From: Sinohyriopsis cumingii
Lineage: Eukaryota; Mollusca; Bivalvia; Unionida; Unionidae
Direction: 5' to 3'
Assembly (NCBI GenBank): GCA_028554795.2
Contig: CM068835.1
Coordinates: 59,700,719-59,764,718 of the forward strand
DNA: 64,000 bases
Position 1 is the stretch's first letter. Each line of letters opens with the position of its first letter. Below the pieces are notes generated by a model, which was not told the DNA's origin, did not search any database, and saw only the letters and a list, made by a program, of their open reading frames with translations. Shown here in pieces: positions 1 through 10,974 of this stretch. The position numbers and the translations under genes were made by a program.

Positions 1-1
1 T

Positions 2-94
2 ATATCCAGATGGAATTGGATGCATGATAATGAAAAATCTGTTGTAAGAAATGTTACTGAAGCTGAAATAAAACTCGTAAAATGCAAGATTTAG
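2..94 (+). CDS. possible C-terminal codons of an unidentified host gene
   Basis: One frame is open from the window edge to a TAG at 92-94 (31 codons or parts). The residues are of mixed, protein-like composition and include WNWMHDNEKSVV. All sequence after it is AT-rich and full of stops, as a 3' UTR would be. I do not recognise the protein, and an open stretch of this length could be chance. If it is real, its gene runs toward SHANK and the two genes converge across the nested elements. Confidence 0.25.
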   Translation: MSRWNWMHDNEKSVVRNVTEAEIKLVKCKI

Positions 95-1475
95 TTAGAT
101 ATAAAGCTTGCCATTGTTTTTCTGAAATGTATATAGTTTTGTATATAGTTGTTAAAGATTGTATATAGAATCTCCTGTAGATGAGACTATTTATTATTTT
201 CAGTGTTAATTATATCATGATATTTTCCCCTATTTTTCATAGAATTTTTACATTTAACTGGGCCTCTGTTGATCCATCTTTCTCTGTAAAGAACACTTTT
301 GTTTCTGCACATTAAATCCCTTACTTAATTTCGTATTTCATCCAGATCGAGTGTGCAGCTGGAGACTGACTGGATTTTATTGTCTTCTAAAAACTTTTTT
401 AGTGGAGGTATGGTCCTTGATTGTTTGACTATTCCACTTTCTTTCCTGCACAATAAATCCCTTGATTACTGGAATTCAAAAAAATTTCGTTCACTTCTTG
501 ATACTGACAAGACCATGATTGAAACAAATTGTCATTCTTCTTTGTCATTGTTTAGCAGAGTTATAGCCCCCTGATTGTAATACCCAACTTTTGTTTCTGC
601 ACAGTACTACTCTTGTTATCGAATTTCAACTGAACTGGATACGCTACTTGATATTTTGATGAGATCCTTGCAAGGTTTGATTATTAGCTAACTCATTTTT
701 AGCATAATTATAACCCCTAATTCATCAGACCCATCTACATTCTTTCCAGCATGGTAGATTCCCCGATTACCATTTGATTTCAGCCAAATTTGGTATGATG
801 CTTCATACTGAGGAAACCATAGCAGAGGTCATTTGTCAGTGTTCAGTTTCATCATATAACAGAGTTGTAGCCCTTGATTATCAGACCCACCCATTATTGT
901 TTATGCATAGCAACTCCCATAGCTTTTGGAATTGAGTCAGATTTTATGAATGACCTGTTACTGATGAGGCCAATGAAAAATGAGGGCCATCAGTTCCTAA
1001 AATTTGCTTGTTTTTATCATTGCATTGTTTATGTACATTTTTTTATTGTCCACTATATCACTAGAGTACAAAATTATTTTCTTTTATAAATCACTTTTGT
1101 TGTAACATGACATTTTTTTAAATTAATTTTAATAAGAATTGTATTATGATAGAAAGGGACTTAAATAATCAGCATGTACGTGCAATTCAGTAATTGCAGC
1201 TTCGAGTTTTGCACCTTGAAAACAATTTACTTACAGGAAAGGCATAAAAAATTATTGTAGTAGTATCAGAAAATATAGATGATCATTTATTTAGGCAATC
1301 ATGTAAAACTTAAATTTATTTCTAGATTTGTAACACCAGACATTGGTAAATTGTGCCAGTTTGAATGGAGTTTGCCATTTACAAATCAAGATCTTGGAAG
1401 TGAAGAAAATGCTACATCCAGTAATTCACATAACTATTTCTTTAACATTATTGCTTTACATCTTGAACAATAATT

Positions 1476-1680
1476 ACTGTATATACTCGCTTATAACACA
1501 AGTACAACTACAGGCAACATAGATCCTCATCTTCTGTAGCATAATACAGCTGCAGATCAGGGTCGGTCTGTTCTACTGATTACTCCTTACAAACTGTACA
1601 GACCCAGATCTGCTGAAACATTATGAAATGGCAGATCTGGGCCTGTGCAGTTTGCACTTGTCTTATGAGTACATACGGTA
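1476..1680. mobile_element. MITE-like palindromic repeat, copy 1
   Basis: The ends are inverted relative to each other: tactgtatatactcgctta at the left and tatgagtacatacggta at the right. The inside contains cagatctg/cagatcagg blocks that are also imperfectly palindromic. Related copies lie at 2060-2259, 49963-50170 and 59215-59334. There is no coding capacity. A non-autonomous DNA transposon family is the simplest reading. Confidence 0.55.
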
Positions 1681-2059
1681 TGGTGATTGACAGAGGACTT
1701 AAGTGAAAAATTTTATGACGATGATGGAAGTTACATCGAATTAACAATGTTCTTGTTATGTAGTACAGACTGTATTTGTGACCCACTAGACTCCTGACCA
1801 ACCACTTCACCACCCTAGAATGTGGAGGAAATAAATGCAATAAAATGGTCACACTGGGTCATTTGACTATCCATCAGACCATAGGAATACGTTATTTGAT
1901 TATTGATGGACAGTCATTGTGCTAGATTGAGAAGTTATTTGTTTAAAAGTCTTACTTTGTTTGGAACTTTTAATAGACTGATGTAGTAAGTAAAGAGAAT
2001 TTTTCACCAACCAAAAATAAAAGTTTTACCATGGAATTTCACACTTGACTTAGCAGTAA

Positions 2060-2259
2060 TACCATCTATACTCACTTATAAGATGAGTAAAAACTGCACA
2101 CACCCATATCTGCCATCTCATAATGCACTTGTGCAGTTTGTTAAGAATAATCAGCAGAACAAATAGCATAGACCCTGGTCAGCAGGCACATATGCTATGG
2201 CAGATCAGGATCTTTGTTGTTTGCAGTTTGTCTCAACTTATATTTGAGTATAGATGGTA
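2060..2259. mobile_element. MITE-like palindromic repeat, copy 2
   Basis: This is the best-preserved copy by eye. It begins taccatctatactcactta and ends with the inverse, tatttgagtatagatggta. Inside are the same cagatc-rich blocks as in the copy at 1476-1680. Confidence 0.6.
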
Positions 2260-4539
2260 CATTTCTTAACTGAGCACGTAATCGTAATGAATATAAAGAC
2301 AAATATTTTTCTTCCGGTGATATATGTATTTACCTTGTTATGTAATTGTATTTTATGTAATCTGTGTACAACCTTTTTTAGGTTTATAAACTAAGAAGCT
2401 ATTTATTATATAATACTAATTGTTTCGTTGCTTCTGTTTAGTTGTATTATTGTGATATAAACATCTGTGATTCATTACTGTTCTTAATGTGACTTTGTGA
2501 AATGTTTCTGGACTTTGTTTTTTTTAATGAGGTACTGTAATTAAATTGTATCCCTGTTGCAGTCATTGTCTCTTGTATATTTTGTTGTCTTTTTCTTGAT
2601 GTGAAACATACAAATTAAATTCTTCTTCATACCAGCAAAGTTTTTGTTTTATTTTTTGGTGCAGCCCGCCTTGGCAGATGTTTTTTTTTTATCACTTTAG
2701 CATCCATGTGTTTAGGCTTTTGGTTCTTAAAGTAACAAGAAAAGTGTGAAGACAGCAAGCTTTGTCAAATTTAACAAAAAGAACTTACGGTTTTATGAAT
2801 CAAATCCAAATTAATCCAAGAATTAAAAGAAATAGAAGTCCAAGTAGTAAAAAGTCACAATGAATTCCAAAATGGAAGACTGACATCTGTTGTAACCTGT
2901 GAAGTGCTGCAATTCCAACAATCTCTTGTTGAATCACCGAAAATCCTGTATAAATTTCGATAAATGTCCTTGTCCAAGAATTTAGAGCACTTGTATTTCC
3001 AGGGAAAACAAACTTGAAATCCAAATAAATTGAAAACAAAATTAGCCCCAAAACTGGTCACAACATAAAACACTAACTTCTCAAGTGTTAAGGCAAGAAT
3101 GATATTTTATAGCTTGATACTTTATAGGTAGATATTTTATAGCTATATATTTTATAGGTAAATACTTAAAGGGTAAATAATGTGGGGCTCAATCAAGTCT
3201 CTTGTGTATGTCAAATTATAGTATTCACCCGCCTCTGGATAGTTTCTTGTATTTTTATGTTGAAAATGAGTGACCATCCCCAGTATACATTCTCATTGTG
3301 ATGTGATGTTATGCATGTCCTTTTCTCATCAAGTTTCTTAGCCTTGCTTCCACATGAAAATCCAAGAAACAAACTTGAAAACAAAAACACGAGTCCCTAA
3401 GTCCTAGCAGCCATATTTGATGGTGGATTGGCATAAATTTGTTGAAATCTGAAAGCCATCAGAACTGGTCTAGCCTCTATAAAAATTGACTTTAATGGGT
3501 AGAGTAGTTTTAAGAAGCTTGATATATAGCAACTGATGACAGACACATGATAAATGGTGGACAACAGATGCAAGGCTAAACCACAACAAGAGTCCCTTGA
3601 AGTGACTGATGCTCTACTGGGAACATTTATTACTGGTTTACAAAATCACAGTAAAGAAAATCTTGTGGGTAATAATAATAATATTACATCCTAGGGGCCT
3701 AAACTGTTACAAGAAAAGGTAAAACCCAACAAACATTCTAAGTTCCACAGTATAAATTTATTTCCCTAAAATACAAAGTCAAACAAAGTGAAAGAATTTA
3801 AAATAACTAAGAGTATGGTATAAATTCTTAGAATTTCTAAATCTACTACCAATTTCACAGTAATCTGGAAATGCTCTAAACGTATTCGTAATGGAGCTTC
3901 TAATGTTCTTATGTGCTAGCAACACAGAAAAATAACTTCTAATATCCAAAATTTTTACTTCAATGTATATCCAATGAAATTAAATATCCAAGTCCTTGAA
4001 GAATTTCACAATTGTCCAGCAAGGTGCTGCCTGTCAAGAATAAATGCTTCCACTCTGCAATTTCAACAAATAAACAAGTCTGAATCCTCTCTTAAACCTT
4101 TACAAAACTAAAAGAAATGTAGGGGGAGTAAGCTAATTTTAATGATACAATATTTACCCATGGCTTGTCTTTATTTTTATTATTTTGTACCCCCCCCCCC
4201 AACAAGTCTATTTGATGTGCATACATCCTCCCTTTAAGCTTAGAATTGTCAGTATGATGCAATTCCTCATGCAACTTGTTCCTGGTATGTTATGTGCAAA
4301 ACAAGCACAGCTAGCTAATCTTTTTCATAGCTGCTACATTAGGACAAAAGAGCTGGGTGAGAGAAGGGCATTTGACAATAGCCATAAGTATTGCATAATC
4401 AAAATTAGTTTTACCCCCCCTCCCAAAAAAACCTACATTATAATAGCAGCAATTAACTTACCCATGGCTATCGTTTAGCAGAATTTGTCAGTAAGGACAG
4501 TTGGCTAATGTGCCATTCAACTGATTAAAAATATCAGAA

Positions 4540-5480
4540 AATGGAAAATACTTTTGGTGGAGAGGTCCATGTTCATGTTATGGAAGGTTGGTATTTCTTG
4601 GGGCCACATTGTGATGTAATGATGGGATCCAGAGAAAAGATGCCTGCAACTTATGACAAGCGGAGGTAAAAGGAGGAAAAGGTATGGGAATGCCAAAATG
4701 CTGGCTTCATGAGGAGTGACTGAGGTAGGCCCATGAGGTAGCAATGGCTCAAACCTCACAGGCTTTAAGTTTTATGAAGGAAAGGTCGCGATCAGTAAGA
4801 GTCTGGTATGCTCTTTTGATTGTGGTGACAATCCATCAAGAAATAGTGGCAGTTGAAATGTCAACGGAGCCTGTGGGAGGGAGGAAAAGACACTTCCTAC
4901 TCTTTCTTTTTCCTTTGGATGCCTTAAGATAGAAATGAATTGGCCTCATGGGACATAAAAGCCTATCTATATCATTGCAGTACAGACTTGACTGAGATGG
5001 GAAATTTTTATTGGTAGTGGAACTACGGAAGGTAGCTGATTTTTGGCTAAAATCCTGGTTGACAAAGGAGGGATACTGAATCATAATTCCCATTAAAACA
5101 GAGACCACCAGTGTCAATAGATTTTGAATTTTACTTCATTGTCGCGCTGAGGCAAGAGCAAGTAGGAACAATCATGAGAGTGAGATCCTGAAAAGAAGCC
5201 TCACTCAATGGTTCACAGGGGGTTTTGGTTATTGACCATAAAACACAAGAAAGATTCCATCAAGGCATAAAAGAGCATGAGCATGAGCATGAGACAGGTC
5301 TCTGCAGCTCAAAATACTTATTAAGATTGGCAATGTGCCAACCTGAACCAATTATTGTGTCTTGAGAGAATTCAACTGTTAGAAATGGGAGCTCTATATC
5401 CCTTATAGTGAATACAAAGCATTTATTGTTTTCAAAGAGAAACAAAAGGGAATCAGCCAGAAAGGCAGCAATGATCACAC
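4540..5480 (-). pseudogene. DIRS tyrosine recombinase remnant
   Basis: Minus-strand frames give, in order, FLADSLLFLF and FSQDTIIGSGWHI...YFELQRP (about 5300-5450), PLSEASFQDLTL (about 5200), LLCPMRPIHFYLKASKG (about 4950) and VRAIATSWA (about 4720). These are blocks of the DIRS recombinase family; the last holds a catalytic-region arginine. The blocks lie in different frames with stops between them. In DIRS elements this enzyme integrates the circular cDNA. The family assignment rests on the order of motifs. Confidence 0.65.
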
Positions 5481-5545
5481 ATTTCCTACTGCATCAATCA
5501 CAGAAGATTCAACACCTGACATCATAGACCTTGGATGTAGAAGCT

Positions 5546-6700
5546 CTAATGGCTTGAATGATGCAACTGGCAACTCGGCCCAAAAAGCTGTTTTCTGGTG
5601 GAGAGATCACTTAAGAGCCAAGTGTGAAGGTGAATGTTGAGGAGGGATCCCTGGTATTGTGACAGAAGATCCCTCCTGAGAGGAAGAGACCTTGGCTGAG
5701 CGATCAACAGGTCTAGAAGATCATTGAACCATGAGCGCTGAGGCCACATAGGGGCTGTGAAAATGATCCAAGCAGGGAAAGGTCCAACTTTTCACCACTC
5801 GAATCTGTCAGAAGGGTGGGAAGGTGTAAGTGAACAGCCGATCCCACTGAAGACTGAACACATTCACTGCCCAATTTGGTCTGGGACAGGAGAAACGTCG
5901 AGTCTGTTATTGGGCCTGGCTGCAAAAAGATCCACTAGGATCCCTCCCCTTAGCAAGAACAGGGACTCTGTAACATTACAGTGGTAAAGAGTCCATTCTA
6001 TGAGAATGGCTCTACCAGTTCTGGAAAGTCTGTCTGCCAAAACATTCTTCTTGCCCTGAATATGACAATCTCTGAGTGTTATGTTCTATGAGGTGGCCCA
6101 TCACTGGAGCTTCCAACTTCCGCACAAAGAGAAGGGGCATGTGACATCGGAGTCAAGCTAGGATGGACATGTCAGGAGACCATAACAAATCGACCCCTTA
6201 TTCTCATGATGTACTCTTGCAACGTTAGGCATACAGCCTTCATTTCTGGTTGTTTATGAGGGATGAGTCGAACAGGGTCCAATGTCCCTAAGAATTATAC
6301 CTCTGGTTCTAAATGAGTAGCCCAACCAGAATATGATGAGTCGGAGAACAGATAGACATGGAGTTTGGGGACATGCATGGGGACTCCAATTATGAATCTG
6401 TCCCAATCCATCCACCACTGCATATGGTGATGAAATTTTGGTCCAAGAAAGATCACTGTTGATAGAGAATCTCTGTGGGGTTACCACCTTGTGAGGAGGA
6501 GATCTGTAGAGGTCGCACGTGGAGACGTCCTAGAAGAAAAAAGTCGGCACCTGCATTAAAGGTTCCCAGAAGGGACGTGTATATTTGTTCAGACAAAGAA
6601 GTTACTGCTTGCAGCATCTTTAACAGGGCCAGGATTCGATCTATCTAATCCAGTGGAAGGCCAGCACTGACGGGAAAGCTTGGGAGAGTGTTCAAGTCCC
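5546..6700 (-). pseudogene. DIRS reverse transcriptase C-terminus and RNase H-like remnant
   Basis: Recognisable blocks on the minus strand are LGRLHVRPLQ (about 6520), VPMHVPKLHVYLFSDSSYSGW (about 6350-6400) and MWPQRSWFNDLLDLL followed by LHTWLLSD (about 5640-5750). They match the part of DIRS polyproteins between reverse transcriptase and recombinase. Several stops and frame changes interrupt them. No YxDD-type catalytic box is seen upstream; the gag-like region follows directly, so an internal deletion near 6700 is likely. Confidence 0.6.
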
Positions 6701-6712
6701 TAGGGCTCTCCC

Positions 6713-8530
6713 CTACTCTCTCCTTTTCGGAAAAGAAAGGGGCTGTGGAAACTGCCTTATTCCTTTCCAGGTTAGTCTGGCACGTCCGTTTTTCGATTTC
6801 TGGGAGCCAGATGGACGAGGAGGCGGCGGCTCATTTTGAGGTTGCATATTAGGCCACGGCTGTGTCCGCTTGAGGAACTTAGAAAATCCTTGAGGACAAT
6901 TCACACTGACACGCTTCCTGGCTGACTGCGATGGACCAAGAGTGGATGTGAAGGATCTTTTATTGATGATCCAAGTCTTGAGATGCCACAGAAGGAATGA
7001 GGCCTCCAAACAGACTCGGCTTCAAGCGGAGCAGCCCAAGGTGTCTATTGTGATCAATAAGCACCTTTGAATAGTCCAAAGCAACATCACGGCGGATGTG
7101 AAGAAGTTCTGCCGGCAAAGCCACAGAAACAGAAAGTGCATGCCAAGATGTCTTGGCGACAGATTCCAGCATGCTTTGAAGGGTGGCTGTATTCAAGGAT
7201 GCTTCCCTCAGCATACTAAAAGAAGCAGCTGAGAAGAGGTCGGCATGCGAGCATGCAAAGCTATGGTGACAAGCAGTCGGACTTTCTGTTCCATAGTTTC
7301 AATGTCTTTAACCAAAAGGCGTGCCCAGGCTCCACTTGAAATACCCATCTTGATCGCACTGGCATCAAGTTGGGGGAGGTTTAGTTGGCCCACTTTGGGG
7401 AATGTACCCAACAACTGTCAAAAGAGCGCAACGTTGAAGAGGGAACGGCTCACCATTGATGCTGTCGATTAATATTTTGGCCAGTCGAAAACCTCCCAGC
7501 AATTACATCATTCTTTGTAGAATGAGGAAGGAGTTGTTCTGATGAGGTTGAGCCCCCGAGATCTTTTCCAGACTGGAAAGAATCTTTTTGGACTATATGG
7601 CGAGTTTTTGGGCACAAGTTACAGGATAAGAAGCGATAGGATTCATTTACTGCCTTGTCACATGACTATACCTCCGCTTCCACATCTAACATATAAAGGA
7701 GCAGGCGTAAGAGCAGGCGTCACGTTTGTTTCCTCCATGTCAAATTCATTAGAGTCTACCACAGTGAAGATAGCATCACCGAGAACACACTCAGTTGGAG
7801 ACCGTAGGAATCACTTTGTCCCTAAGAGGTGAAGATAAGAACGTCCATCAGTCCTGGAACAAGTGACGCCTCTAGCCTTCTAAATGGTTTTCATCCGATG
7901 ATGGAGTGAGGGCGGGAGACAAGCCCCAGCATCCAAAAGCTCAAAGGGGAATACATGACCAAGGTCCCTGAAGTGGAGGGCCCCAAATCCCATAGGGATT
8001 CATTGGGATAATAGGAAAGTGAGAATACCGATCCGATCCCCTATCCCGGTCTTCGACCACTGGTTGGACTCCATAAATGTTCATAATGAGGTGGTTGAGG
8101 AGGAAGATGGGGAAACTCAGTCAGAACCGTATCCCCATACCGTGAGGACTTAGTGTGATGATCAGAGGATATAAGATCATCAACTGATGCATCAATAAAG
8201 GTGTGGTGCTGATCTCTCCCAGTGGGAGGGTGCAACACACTAGCTCTGACAAGATGGTGGCAGTGCACCTCCTCAGTGGGAGGTAGCAACACACTATGAG
8301 AAGAGTGGTGCATCTCCTCCTTCAAGGGAGGTAGCGACACGTTATAGTATAGGCGGTGCATCTCAATGGAAGGCAACGACATGCCAGCAGACGAGTCATG
8401 CATATCCTTCGCATTGGTTGGCAGTGACACACTAAGAGGTGAACAATGTATCTCCTCCACAATGGGAGGCAGCAACACGCAATGGGATGAGCATCGCATC
8501 TCCTCCGTGGCAGGCAGCGACATGCTGATA
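6713..8530 (-). pseudogene. DIRS gag-like region remnant
   Basis: Short minus-strand frames at 7208-7414, 6960-7214 and 6713-7009 overlap and read on from one another. They carry LPQLDASAIKMGISSGAWARLL, typical of the middle of a DIRS gag-like protein, and end in a basic, proline-rich stretch (PPPPRPSGSQKSKNGRAR). The upstream part, 8041-8523, encodes a degenerate repeat of about 16 residues. It could be the gag N-terminus or an unrelated repeat. Nothing here is intact. Confidence 0.45.
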
Positions 8531-8575
8531 GACTACATGGCCGCTGTATTTCCTTAAAAACGGGATGTAGCGACG
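8225..8575 (-). repeat. degenerate minisatellite of about 48 bp, open on the minus strand
   Basis: About seven units begin gggaggtagcaacacac or similar and are 42-51 bp long, all multiples of three. A minus-strand frame (8041-8523) therefore stays open across them, giving repeats around SLPP..EEMH.SS. It lies at the 5' end of the DIRS remnant. Confidence 0.6.
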
Positions 8576-8600
8576 TGCTGGGAGGGTATACCGGTCAGAA

Positions 8601-9188
8601 ACAAGCCAGAAAATTCCAAGGAAGGAGAATATAGCTTCTTACTCTGATAAGTGCGGTTGGAGTCTGCAAGATTTCAGATTTCTGCATACCATGATTTACA
8701 AAATGTACAACGATTTTTTTCTTCTTGTACATTTGGAACATTTAATACAGTCTGGATGAGTGTCCCAGGAAGACGTCTTGTGGCCACACTTTCCCACTGA
8801 CTGTTGACATTATTCCTTAATATAGTAAATAAATTAAAATATTTATGTCACGTATAACTCAGCTCTTTTATATGTACTGTACAGAGTGCACCCCTGTGAT
8901 CTCTAGCGAAGTAGTAAACCATAGCATAAATTTACGTTGGTTTTTTTTTTCTGTGTAAGGAGTTTTCAGCGTTTAAGCAGAAATCGGCGACGCATCATGC
9001 AAATGCGCATCACGTGATATACAAAAGTGAAAATGTAGGACAAACAATGACAGCGGCTGATAATATAGCATGTGTAAGGAAATACAAAACAATGGTATGG
9101 AACTGCAATTTTGTTGCTGCTTTTATCTTACAGCCTTCAACAATGGAAACTTCATATCCATAGTGTGTATGTACGTGTATGTATGTAT

Positions 9189-9252
<64 letters not shown>

Positions 9253-9984
9253 CAAAAGAAGATGAATATAATGAAATAATTGACATGGTTCTGTTTTGAT
9301 TTAGTCTATAGTGAAGAGTTTTAATTCATATTTTTAGAAGAGTTAACCTACATGTATCATTTCAAATAAAGTTGCATATTCTTTTGGTGATGATACACTT
9401 GTACACGCAAGAAGTTTTAAAATTGATGACAATGTAGAAATGTTTATCATGCCATACTGAAATATTCAAGAATCATTTTACTTTTAGATAGAATATCAAA
9501 ATAAAATCATTTGGTGACGCAAAATTTGTCTTTTAAATTTTAAAGAAAGTTTCCACCGTTTTTGGAATCACTGTTACCTCTATATTTTTAATGGCAATCA
9601 CATCACTGCCATATTAGGTAGTTTGTGTCTCAGCATCACAAAGAGGGGTTGCTCTATACATAATGGCCTCTTCTGGTATCTACAAGACGAATCAGAAGAC
9701 AAGTAAATATGTTACATATCAGTTGAATTTTAAATGTGTGAGATTCATAAATTTGTTTACTAGTGTTTATTTTTACACTTAAAAAAAAGAAATATCTGAA
9801 TAAAGGTTCACACATATTAAATAAGCTCCCATTTGAACAGTAACATTGTCTTACTATGTAATATATAAACTGCAAATTTTGGTAATATAAAAATTATGCT
9901 CCGTGGGTCCCACTTCTAGTTTATTTTTTTTGTATATAAACATCTTTGGAGTTCTGTATATCAAGCCTGTATAGTCTGACTATA
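8601..9984. other. non-coding DNA with microsatellite
   Basis: No gene is seen. A TGTA run passes into a long (TA)n run at about 9161-9250; the short open frames across it are artefacts of the repeat. The rest is AT-rich unique-looking sequence. Confidence 0.6.
9161..9250. repeat. (TGTA)n-(TA)n microsatellite
   Basis: Tandem gtatgtatgt units are followed by about 26 TA repeats. Confidence 0.95.
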
Positions 9985-10669
9985 CATCCCCGTTTGTTTG
10001 TACCCCCCTATCGATTTCAATAATGGAAAACTTTAATGTCATAAAAAGTGCAAGAACTTGGTCAATTCATTCATTGATTTATAATTTCTAACTGACTCAC
10101 AGTAGAGTGACCCTAACATCGTCAACTTCTGTGCGTTTCATGCTTAACGGAAGTTTTCAATATAATAGGCGACATGCTGGAGATCCATTTCCAGTTCCTG
10201 GACAGGTCCATTTTCACCAAAGGGGGGTGAGCACGACACATACATGTGTCGTCTGCTTCTGATATTTACAATGTTGAATAGAATGACAACAAATTTGCCT
10301 TTCACGTGGATTTAACAAGCGGTTTAATTTTTATGTTCATGTGTGCAAAGGCAAAGGGATATAATTCCAAACTCTCAATGTTATGGTAATTTACGGAATT
10401 ATCCGGCAGTTACCGAATAGGATGAACTACGTCATTATGTTGTCGGATCGAAATAAACCAACCCATAGTGTACGCAATACGACGCCGTGTTAGTATGGAA
10501 AGTCCGTTTAGCAAGAAAGGTGGGGGACGCTAGTACTAATGCCATTCAGGTCAAAGTCAGATTGTAAATTATAAATCAATGATTCAATTGACTTAGTTCT
10601 GTGCACTTTTTATCACATTAAACGTTTTCGTTATTGAAATCGGCAGGGGGGTACAAACAAACGGGGATA
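9985..10669. mobile_element. 685-bp non-autonomous element with terminal inverted repeats of about 100 bp
   Basis: The left end reads atccccgtttgtttgtaccc and the right end is its inverse (gggtacaaacaaacggggat). Pairing continues inward for about 100 bp on each side (ttgaaatcg.., aagtgcaagaac.., attgatttataattt..), with scattered differences. The inside has no coding capacity. Sequence just outside the ends is also partly symmetrical, so the exact boundary and target duplication are uncertain. Confidence 0.65.
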
Positions 10670-10929
10670 TGTACTGAGACTAATCTACCATTTAGTCACC
10701 TGCAAGGATAACATTTGAAAATTTATTGTTAAAATATTTTTTCTTCTGATATCCGAGTTGATGGCGGGACCCTAAGTACCCCCACCCGTTTGCACTGAGC
10801 AGGCCTGTATTTAATTCTGAAGTATACAAATGAGGAGGCAGGAATGGCTATTCTAAACTATGCAATAAAGTTACTCAGTTCAATAAATCTTAAGTAGGTT
10901 TTCTTATTTCTGTTGTAAATTCATATGTG

Positions 10930-10974
<45 letters not shown>

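Larger units (their letters stand above)
95..4529. other. non-coding host DNA, perhaps starting with a long 3' UTR
   Basis: No convincing coding region is present; the open frames are short and have no recognisable domain. The first 2.6 kb is T-rich and contains an ATTAAA at about 2613, so it could be the 3' UTR of the gene suggested at 2-94. Two copies of a palindromic MITE-like repeat lie at 1476-1680 and 2060-2259. Near 3588 is a short copy of the repeat starting acaagagtccc, which also occurs at about 13650 and 44130. A poly-C run lies at about 4190-4200. Confidence 0.5.
4530..8600 (-). mobile_element. decayed DIRS-type (tyrosine recombinase) retrotransposon
   Basis: Read on the minus strand, the region gives in order a gag-like stretch, the end of a reverse transcriptase with RNase H-like sequence, and a tyrosine recombinase. 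That order and content are typical of DIRS-1 elements, which use a recombinase instead of an integrase. Base composition is more GC-rich than the neighbours. Many frameshifts and stops make it inactive. The catalytic core of the reverse transcriptase appears to be missing near 6700. I could not identify the terminal repeats, so the limits are approximate. Confidence 0.7.

Noticed and set aside
9010-9299. Open frames of 60-81 codons near 9.1 kb
   Set aside because: They consist largely of repeated Tyr-Ile from the (TA)n microsatellite.
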